From: Thermoplasmatota archaeon
GTDB taxonomy: Archaea; Thermoplasmatota; E2; DHVEG-1
Direction: 5' to 3'
Length of the DNA: 41,900 nucleotides
Assembly (NCBI GenBank): GCA_016930995.1
Contig: JAFGFQ010000088.1
Coordinates: 1-41,900, forward strand
Shown here: positions 36,648-41,900 of the stretch, one piece after another
Layout of the letters: every line of letters starts with the position of its first letter
How positions within the stretch are numbered: the stretch's first letter is position 1
Program-made: the position numbers and the translations under genes
Notes under the pieces: model-generated
What the model was told of the DNA's origin: nothing
Seen by the model: the letters and a program-made list of their open reading frames with translations, nothing else
The model's database searches: none

Positions 36648-37784
36648 GTGATTGTTCTGGTCGTAAAAGAGATAGAAGCAAAATCGATACTTCGGAAACA
36701 TAAGAAAATCGATTCATGGTTTCTGTCAGCATATGGAATGAATCTGTATCGAGGCTGTACCCATAATTGCGTGTATTGTGATGGACGAGCAGAAGGATAC
36801 TTCGTTGAAGGGGAGTTTGGCAGGGATGTTTCTGTCAAGGTCAATGCTTTAGAAGTGCTCTGTCACGAGTTAGACCCACACCGAAAACGCACCCCTTTTA
36901 AATCTGGTTATATTATGGTTGGTGGTGGTGTTGGGGACAGTTATCAACCTCTTGAAGAGGACTATCAGCTCACCAGAAAAACGCTTCAGCTTCTCTGTGA
37001 AAAAAAACTTCCGGTTCACATTCTTACAAAATCAACGCTTGTGAAACGAGATGTTGACCTGCTGAGAAGGATAAATGAACAAAGCAAAGCGATCGTCAGT
37101 TTCAGTTTTTCTTCCACCAATGAAACGATAAGCAAGGTCTTTGAACCGGGTGTTTCCTCGCCACAGAAACGTCTTGAGACTATCTCTTATTTCAAGGAAA
37201 ATGGTATCGCCTGTGGCATGTTTCTGTTACCGGTGATTCCGTTTATTACCGATACAAAAGAACTCATGGAAAAAACAATTCAGGATGCACAAGAGGCCGG
37301 TGTTGATTTTATCATTTTTGGTGGGATGACGCTCAAGCAAGGGAAACAAACAGAGTATTTTTTAAACGTCCTTCGGCAGTATGACCCTACTCTTGAAATT
37401 TCCTATCAAAGGCTCTATCCTGGTGATACATGGGGTCAAGCAAGACCGGAGTATTACGATTCTTTACATCAGATTTTTTGTGCTCTCATGAGGAGGTACC
37501 GGATACCGATTCGGATTCCACCAAGACTGTTTCACGGTCTCCTCTCCAAGAATGATCTCGTCGTCGTTATACTTGAGCATCTTGATTATTTCTTGAAACT
37601 TGAGGGAAAAAAATCGCCATTTGGGTATGCCGCCTATTCGATTTCAAAACTAAAGAAACCTTTGTCAACCATGCTTGACGAACTTTCTACTATTAAAGGG
37701 GTTGGAACTACAACAGAACACCTTATTCGAGAAATACTCCGTACTGGGCATTCTTCTTTATACGAACAATTTTTACATGAATGA
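36648..37784 (+). CDS. SplB-like radical SAM protein with C-terminal HhH-like motif
   Basis: This protein of about 378 residues belongs to the spore photoproduct lyase-like radical SAM group (COG1533). The Fe-S Cys cluster is in YRGCTHNCVYCDGR (Cys37, Cys41, Cys44 from this start), and KSGYIMVGGGVGDSYQPLEE (conserved GGGVGD) follows. Near the C-terminus ELSTIKGVGTTTEHLIREIL looks like a helix-hairpin-helix DNA-binding motif. Group members include DNA repair lyases, but most are unproven. The frame is open to a TTG at 36576. The GTG at 36648 is preferred because the conserved sequence begins there and a TTCAATATTG stretch lies about 25-30 bp upstream. Confidence 0.8.
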   Translation: MIVLVVKEIEAKSILRKHKKIDSWFLSAYGMNLYRGCTHNCVYCDGRAEGYFVEGEFGRDVSVKVNALEVLCHELDPHRKRTPFKSGYIMVGGGVGDSYQPLEEDYQLTRKTLQLLCEKKLPVHILTKSTLVKRDVDLLRRINEQSKAIVSFSFSSTNETISKVFEPGVSSPQKRLETISYFKENGIACGMFLLPVIPFITDTKELMEKTIQDAQEAGVDFIIFGGMTLKQGKQTEYFLNVLRQYDPTLEISYQRLYPGDTWGQARPEYYDSLHQIFCALMRRYRIPIRIPPRLFHGLLSKNDLVVVILEHLDYFLKLEGKKSPFGYAAYSISKLKKPLSTMLDELSTIKGVGTTTEHLIREILRTGHSSLYEQFLHE

Positions 37785-37807
37785 AATTCAGTGAATTATT
37801 TTTGTTT

Positions 37808-38002
37808 TTATTCATCAAAGATAAACAACTCATCAATGGTCGTGTGTAACGCTTTTGCGATATCATGGGCAAGTAGTAGCGAAGGGTTATAATTTCCTTT
37901 TTCGATGAAAAGGATTGTCTCTCGCCTGACTCCGACGATTTTTGCAAGATTTTCTTGTGTAAGATCGTAGCGTGCCCGGAGTTCTTTCATGTGTGTCTTC
38001 AT
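37808..38002 (-). CDS. XRE/Cro-type transcription regulator, 64 aa
   Basis: The protein is little more than one helix-turn-helix domain (about residues 5-60): [20 protein letters not shown], then [20 protein letters not shown] and a C-terminal helix. [17 protein letters not shown] is the HTH pair and matches the small YozG-like XRE group. GAGGGG lies just before the ATG at 38002. It is the last gene of a four-gene minus-strand operon of small membrane proteins, 11 bp after the previous stop. It is probably the repressor of that operon, whose promoter carries inverted repeats at 39201-39224. Confidence 0.88.
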   Translation of the reverse strand: MKTHMKELRARYDLTQENLAKIVGVRRETILFIEKGNYNPSLLLAHDIAKALHTTIDELFIFDE

Positions 38003-38013
38003 AATCCCCTCGT

Positions 38014-38406
38014 TTAGAATTTACCCTTAAAGTTGAAATACATATGAAGCAGTGTCAGTGTAAGAAACATTTCTGAAAAAATCAAATACAAAAGTTGAAT
38101 GATACTAAAACCAAAGAATTCGGCTACAATTCCTACAACAAAGATAAAGAAAAATGTGATCCACCAGGAATAATATCCTGCATATTTGTCAACTTTTTTT
38201 GTTCGCTCATCTGTTTTTGTATGAATAATTTCTTTATCTTTTATTGCTAGGAAGATACCAATGCAAGTAAGGAAAATTACAATAAGGAGAATCGGAAGAA
38301 AAAAATATCTTTGGAGTTCTTTAGAGAATGATTCGATAGTTGGTAAAATCACTAATATAAGGATTAGGGCAAACACCGGGGGATATGACGCTCGAGACAG
38401 TTTCAT
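38014..38406 (-). CDS. DER-motif membrane protein 3 (DUF2178-like)
   Basis: The 130-residue protein has four hydrophobic segments in two pairs. Between them is a cytosolic charged loop with [19 protein letters not shown] (about residues 64-82). The D-E-R triplet and the following aromatic patch are the mark of the DUF2178 type of archaeal membrane protein. Function is unknown. It follows the second membrane gene with a 2-bp gap and precedes the XRE regulator by 11 bp. The same loop occurs in the other two membrane proteins of the operon. Confidence 0.75.
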   Translation of the reverse strand: MKLSRASYPPVFALILILVILPTIESFSKELQRYFFLPILLIVIFLTCIGIFLAIKDKEIIHTKTDERTKKVDKYAGYYSWWITFFFIFVVGIVAEFFGFSIIQLLYLIFSEMFLTLTLLHMYFNFKGKF

Positions 38407-38408
38407 TA

Positions 38409-38738
38409 CTATCTCTCCGAATAATCATAATGGAGAAATGAAACAACGCATACTCCTAGTGTACCTGCGATGACATAGGCAAACGCCCATTGGTACAGCG
38501 CAAGGTTCCCTTCAAGATTAATGTATACTATAGAAACATCACTGCTTATCATCGTGTAGAGAAACGCGTTGCGTGTTGCACGACCGATGTTTTTATCGAT
38601 CCTTTCATCTTTTTTTGCAAGGTATGTAAAAAAGAAAAGGATGAATGAAAGGAACAAAAGGAACCCTGAATCATGGTTTTGAAAGTATAACAGGCTTAGA
38701 AGCGATAAAAAACCGAGGTACCACAATGTATTTTTCAT
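38409..38738 (-). CDS. DER-motif membrane protein 2 (DUF3796-like)
   Basis: The 109-residue protein has about four hydrophobic segments and a loop KKDERIDKNIGRATRNAFLY (about 42-61). The loop resembles that of DUF3796-type small membrane proteins, often found with short XRE regulators. Function is unknown. It overlaps the upstream gene by four bases and ends 2 bp before the next, so the three membrane genes are translated together. Confidence 0.75.
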   Translation of the reverse strand: MKNTLWYLGFLSLLSLLYFQNHDSGFLLFLSFILFFFTYLAKKDERIDKNIGRATRNAFLYTMISSDVSIVYINLEGNLALYQWAFAYVIAGTLGVCVVSFLHYDYSER

Positions 38739-39157
38739 GTTCTCTTAACCTCTTTTTCTCCTGTTGAAGATAAATAAAGGTATGAGATAATAAAGACGAT
38801 TCCTGAGACGATAACCACCAGAGCGGACACCCGGCTACCTTCGAGTTCATAATTAAAGATAATGTCGATGATGAGGGGACCAAAAACCGCGCTCCAGATT
38901 GCTCCAATAAACCCATAATATCCGGATTTATAACCGATTGATATGAGTCGTTCATCTTTTGCAGGCAGGCCTTTTCGTATGTTCTTTGCACGATCCCAGA
39001 GTATATAGACGGCTGATGCTACAAGTATGAGGATGATGGCAAACGACCCTAGGTTGACGTACTCGATTGTTTTTATATTTGTCATCCAGATGACTAGAGT
39101 TATAATGACTGCAATGGTCACGATACCTCCTATGATAATGCCGATTTTTTCTTTCAT
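38735..39157 (-). CDS. DER-motif membrane protein 1 (DUF2178-like)
   Basis: The first gene of the operon encodes 140 residues with four hydrophobic segments (two N-terminal, two C-terminal) and a middle loop LPAKDERLISIGYKSGYYGF (about 64-83). The D-E-R and the Gly-Tyr-Tyr patch match membrane protein 3, so these two are likely paralogues. GAAGGGAGAAAG directly before the ATG at 39157 contains the ribosome-binding site. The promoter is the AT-rich region to the right, with the operator-like repeats. Function is unknown. Confidence 0.75.
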   Translation of the reverse strand: MKEKIGIIIGGIVTIAVIITLVIWMTNIKTIEYVNLGSFAIILILVASAVYILWDRAKNIRKGLPAKDERLISIGYKSGYYGFIGAIWSAVFGPLIIDIIFNYELEGSRVSALVVIVSGIVFIISYLYLSSTGEKEVKRT

Positions 39158-39200
39158 CTTTCTCCCTTCATTATTTGTTCGTTAATGTTAATTTTTTATT

Positions 39201-39235
39201 TGTTATTTATAACATTATGTTATATATATGTAATA
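39201..39235 (-). promoter_or_regulatory. Interlocked inverted repeats and TATA region of the XRE/DER operon
   Basis: Three half-sites alternate: TGTTAT (39201-39206), ATAACA (39209-39214) and TGTTAT (39218-39223). The first two form one palindrome with a 2-bp spacer. The last two form an 8-bp-arm palindrome around one T (39208-39224). On the minus strand a TATA-like stretch lies at about 39221-39235. The repeats therefore sit between it and the expected transcription start, a place where a bound Cro-type repressor blocks initiation. Confidence 0.6.
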
Positions 39236-39354
39236 TTTACTATTAATAATTTTCCTTCCCCATACGCTATTCAAATTTCACCAGGCATAATAGGCAAATT
39301 CAGTTAAATACTAAGAAAAATCATAATAAGATAAAAATTCTATCATATATTGGT

Positions 39355-40296
39355 ATGTTTCGAAAAATAGCATCAATTTCCTTGATCCTCCTCTTTTTGA
39401 CAACTAGTTATATTCATTCAGAAAAAGCAAGTTCTCCTTCCATTTTAAAAGAAAACCCAATTGAGCTGATGAACATAACATTTGAAAGTAATAATTACAC
39501 ATTGTACGGCGAGATCTACTATCCATCCAACCAATCTGAGACGTACCCCGGAATAGTTTTTTGTGAAGGATTCGCTGGATATGCAGAGGCGTATAACTGG
39601 ATACCGAAAGCTTTAGCAGAACAAGGCTATGTAGTTTTATTCTTTGATTTTCCGGGTCAAGGTAGATCCGAAGGTATCTTTGGCAATAAATCCATTTCGA
39701 TCCCTTCTTTGAATTTTTATCTCCGGTTTAGCCCATTTTTTGAAGTTGTTTTTCATTACGCTCGACATGAGTTTGTTCAGGCTACAATAGATGCTATAAC
39801 CTATTTAACAAATGAAAGTCCTTTGAGAAACTTAGTCAACAGTGAAAAACTTGGTCTTATTGGTCATTCGATGGGCAGTATTGTAGTGACAGCCACAGCT
39901 GCTTATGATACAAGGATTGATGCTGTGGTTGCATTATCTCAGGGTAGTATCCTATATGCAAAGAATGTTGATGTGCCTATACAATTCCAAGCTGGTTGTT
40001 TTGATATTACATTTAGTATCCCAATTACGTATCTTGGTTACAAAAATGCAAATCCTCCAAAGGAACTGGTGACTATACAATATGGGACCCATATTGGCTT
40101 TACAGCGGCGTTTGGAAAATATTGTTTATGCCCGCCATGGCAAAAAACACTCTGCTTGAGATATGCAATTGGTTGGTTCGATTATTTCCTAAAAAACAAA
40201 CCAGAGGCATATGAGAATATAACTCATAGTACAGATCGTCTCTCAAAAATTTATCGGTCGCGGTATAACTTTGGTGATGGAGAACATTTTTTTTAA
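39355..40296 (+). CDS. Secreted alpha/beta hydrolase
   Basis: This 313-residue protein has an N-terminal signal peptide (MFRKIASISLILLFLTTSYI) and an alpha/beta hydrolase fold. PGIVFCEGFAGYAEAYNWI contains the oxyanion-side turn. VVLFFDFPGQGRSEGIFG is the typical strand and loop, and GLIGHSMGS places the nucleophile at Ser172. A late His lies in YGTHIGFTAAFGKY. Esterase, lipase or peptidase activity is possible; the substrate is unknown. A TATA-like AGATAAAAATT lies about 20-30 bp before the ATG with no Shine-Dalgarno sequence, so the message may be leaderless. A tRNA-3'-like repeat begins right after its stop. Confidence 0.85.
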   Translation: MFRKIASISLILLFLTTSYIHSEKASSPSILKENPIELMNITFESNNYTLYGEIYYPSNQSETYPGIVFCEGFAGYAEAYNWIPKALAEQGYVVLFFDFPGQGRSEGIFGNKSISIPSLNFYLRFSPFFEVVFHYARHEFVQATIDAITYLTNESPLRNLVNSEKLGLIGHSMGSIVVTATAAYDTRIDAVVALSQGSILYAKNVDVPIQFQAGCFDITFSIPITYLGYKNANPPKELVTIQYGTHIGFTAAFGKYCLCPPWQKTLCLRYAIGWFDYFLKNKPEAYENITHSTDRLSKIYRSRYNFGDGEHFF

Positions 40297-40298
40297 AT

Positions 40299-40339
40299 AA
40301 AAAGTGCAGGGGAAGGGATTTGAACCCACGTTTACCAGT
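40299..40339 (-). repeat. tRNA 3'-end-like direct repeat, copy 1
   Basis: Read on the minus strand this holds ACTGGTAA, six variable bases, then a T-loop (GTTCAAATCCC), the acceptor 3' strand CCCCTGC, discriminator A, C and a T-run. It is a tRNA 3' end without a matching 5' acceptor. The T-stem pairs at only three Watson-Crick positions plus a wobble, so it is not a working tRNA. It matches 35 of 41 bases in two blocks with copy 2, which lies 1509 bp away in the same orientation. Confidence 0.7.
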
Positions 40340-40398
40340 TAAATTCTGAGTGAGGGATAATAATTACTCCTATAAAAGACTACAATTTCATAGGTTTC

Positions 40399-41748
40399 TC
40401 ACATCTGTTTCCCAGCGTCAAGAACTGGCTCAGACAACCAAGGACGAAAACAAGCAAACCCATATCTGAACAAAATCGTATCAGCATCATTAACGATGCG
40501 AATAGTGATTATTTTCAAATTTTTAATTCCAATAAAAAGAGAAATACTTGGGCCATCAGAAGATCCCCACCAGTTATATCTCACATCAAGAAACGATCTC
40601 CATGCATAAACACCTGCAGAATCTGGTGCTTCAGAATATTCACGACCATTGTTAATAAAATTATTCGAGCGGATTTGATCATTAGAACCTACGGCAACAA
40701 TTCCTATATATGAATTGTTAGCAATTATATTATGATGGATATTATTTCCTCGAGTATCTATTAGGAATATTCCTATTTTATTTTCAATAAAATCACAATA
40801 TGAGATTTCATTATTTCCACAGGAAAAAATAACGCCCCCTTGAATTGAAATAGCCTCCGAACCGTGGGAAATAAACCTACAATTTCGTATAATATTATTA
40901 TCTGCAGCATCTAGACACATGCCATTATAATTATGCTCAAAAACACAATTTTCTATGATATTATTCGATGTATGTTGGAGAAATATTCCTACATTATTGT
41001 TATAAAAAGAACAGTTTCGCATATTAGAAAAAGATTTATATCTATTAGAGCCACTAAACCAAATACCCCCTTCTCCATTACTTTTGAATGTACAATTCTC
41101 AATATGAAAATTCATAATATTTTGATTTCGAGGCATCTCAGCAAATATTCCCCAATTAGTATTATTGTAACAATCTATTTTTAGTAGAATTATATCTGAT
41201 GATTCTGAAATATCAATACCATTGTACATGTTATGACAATTACTGAAGAGAACAGAGATATTGACTGACCAAAATATAGCGATACCATATCCATTAGTTA
41301 ACGGATAATTGAGACAGGTACAATTGAAAATAACATTATCTTTAGAATATCGAATAGTTATCCCTGTTTGGCATTCATCCACGATTGTATCTTCTATTCT
41401 ACCATTAGACACGTCAGACAGTTCTATTCCTTGACAAAATTCTAATGGGTCTTGAAAACCCGATATTGTGCAATTCCGTATGATGAAATATACATCTGTA
41501 TTGTTGATGAAGATGCCCTGAGATGCAGTTCCATCACTGACAATCACCCAATCCTCAATGATATATGGGTCATCTACAGTTCCACTTCCACCAGTGACAC
41601 CGTTTTCCTCTGTGAACTGGTTGTTGCCTATAATCCGTATAGGTGAATGATTCCCAAGACTCGAAGATGCAATTGGAGAGGATACACCCACCAAAGAACT
41701 CGACACCATCAAGAACAGAACCAACAGTGAGACAAGATGTTTCTTCAT
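40399..41748 (-). CDS. NosD-like secreted right-handed beta-helix protein
   Basis: The 449-residue protein has a signal peptide and an N-terminal region typical of archaeal surface beta-helix proteins (SPIRIIGNNQFTEENGVTGG, then GTVDDPYIIEDW). About ten parallel-beta-helix coils of NosD/pectate-lyase type follow, with repeats such as NNIIENCVFEHNYNGM and NNIIRNCRF. It ends with DVRYNWWGSSDGPS and PWLSEPVLDAGKQM. It likely folds as a carbohydrate-binding or surface-lattice protein. Catalytic residues are not evident. AGGAAGAAAAAGG lies before the ATG, and ATTTAAATAA at 41787-41796 is a good TATA box. The gene sits alone between two direct tRNA-3'-like repeats and looks AT-richer than the genes to its left. 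Confidence 0.85.
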   Translation of the reverse strand: MKKHLVSLLVLFLMVSSSLVGVSSPIASSSLGNHSPIRIIGNNQFTEENGVTGGSGTVDDPYIIEDWVIVSDGTASQGIFINNTDVYFIIRNCTISGFQDPLEFCQGIELSDVSNGRIEDTIVDECQTGITIRYSKDNVIFNCTCLNYPLTNGYGIAIFWSVNISVLFSNCHNMYNGIDISESSDIILLKIDCYNNTNWGIFAEMPRNQNIMNFHIENCTFKSNGEGGIWFSGSNRYKSFSNMRNCSFYNNNVGIFLQHTSNNIIENCVFEHNYNGMCLDAADNNIIRNCRFISHGSEAISIQGGVIFSCGNNEISYCDFIENKIGIFLIDTRGNNIHHNIIANNSYIGIVAVGSNDQIRSNNFINNGREYSEAPDSAGVYAWRSFLDVRYNWWGSSDGPSISLFIGIKNLKIITIRIVNDADTILFRYGFACFRPWLSEPVLDAGKQM

Positions 41749-41807
41749 CCTTTTTCTTCCTAATGGAAAATAAAGATGCCCTCGTTATTTAAATCTTTGT
41801 TCGTATA

Positions 41808-41848
41808 AAAAAGTGCAGGGGAAGGGATTTGAACGCCTGATTACCAGT
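41808..41848 (-). repeat. tRNA 3'-end-like direct repeat, copy 2
   Basis: This has the same 27-bp block (T-loop to T-run) and the same distant TTACCAGT block as copy 1, with a different six-base interval. The T-stem again pairs poorly (a C-C mismatch and a G-T wobble), and no 5' acceptor strand is found to its right. It lies about 60 bp upstream of the NosD-like start. Its TAA (41841-41843, minus strand) ends an open frame of 19 hydrophobic codons that enters from beyond the window. Confidence 0.7.
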
Positions 41849-41900
41849 ACCATGGACATTGAAAAATCGCTGCTAATATTGAGGTAGCAACAAATATGAG

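Noticed and set aside
40299..40339. Intact tRNA gene at the repeat
   Set aside because: No 5' acceptor strand (GCAGGGG) or matching anticodon arm is found upstream on the minus strand, and the T-stem has mismatches. The same holds for copy 2.
41844..41900. Open frame of 19 hydrophobic codons (minus) ending in the second repeat
   Set aside because: It could be the end of a membrane protein gene, but nineteen open codons happen often by chance and the rest is outside the window.

Overview
The window looks like chromosomal DNA from an archaeon, most likely a euryarchaeal or Thermoplasmatota-type lineage. This rests on a two-repeat tRNA-splicing endonuclease (EndA), a membrane-anchored S16/Lon-like protease of the COG1750 type, split pyruvate carboxylase PycA/PycB, an Sfm1-like (DUF431) SPOUT methyltransferase, a NosD-type beta-helix surface protein, and TATA boxes 20-30 bp upstream of starts, some of which look leaderless. 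The lineage is inferred from gene content only; no rRNA gene is present. I recognised no intact tRNA, no CRISPR array and no transposase.

Left part (1-9.5 kb). A partial cysteine-rich gene sits on the edge (minus strand). Next come a membrane-anchored winged-helix regulator, a secreted His-tailed helical protein and a tiny secreted acidic protein, with three 10-bp repeats in front of the secreted-protein promoter. Then follow a SAM methyltransferase, a stand-alone E2-type acyltransferase and the Sfm1-like methyltransferase. A complete four-gene polar amino-acid ABC transporter operon (lipoprotein, permease, ATPase, permease) comes next, then an AglD/UPF0104-type membrane protein and a C_GCAxxG_C_C redox protein.

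Middle part (9.6-29.3 kb). A cupin faces a minus-strand operon pycB-pycA-birA, which supplies both subunits of pyruvate carboxylase and the ligase that biotinylates it. Then come the S16 protease with endA, a metallo-beta-lactamase-fold hydrolase, a 2-hydroxyacid dehydrogenase and a membrane-anchored HExxH protein with calcium-binding-type repeats. A two-gene operon pairs a ThiI-like protein, whose PP-loop is degenerate, with panE. A Ca2+/H+ antiporter, surE and a YgiQ-type radical SAM protein follow. Two small genes of 60 and 56 codons come before a MacB-like ABC exporter whose ribosome-binding site is overlapped by a palindrome.

Right part (29.6-41.9 kb). A short membrane protein precedes a tightly overlapping uvrA-uvrC-uvrB operon followed by an SplB-like radical SAM protein. 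UvrC lacks its C-terminal HhH domain, whereas the radical SAM neighbour ends in an HhH-like motif. Next is a minus-strand operon of three small membrane proteins that share a cytosolic DER motif, ending in an XRE/Cro regulator, with interlocking inverted repeats just inside its promoter. The window ends with a secreted alpha/beta hydrolase and a NosD-like gene bracketed by two direct repeats that carry the 3' end of a tRNA. This last part looks AT-richer than the rest and is the best candidate for acquired DNA.

The strongest candidates for something new are the tRNA-3'-end-flanked NosD cassette, the DER-motif membrane triad with its operator, and the repair operon with HhH-less UvrC.
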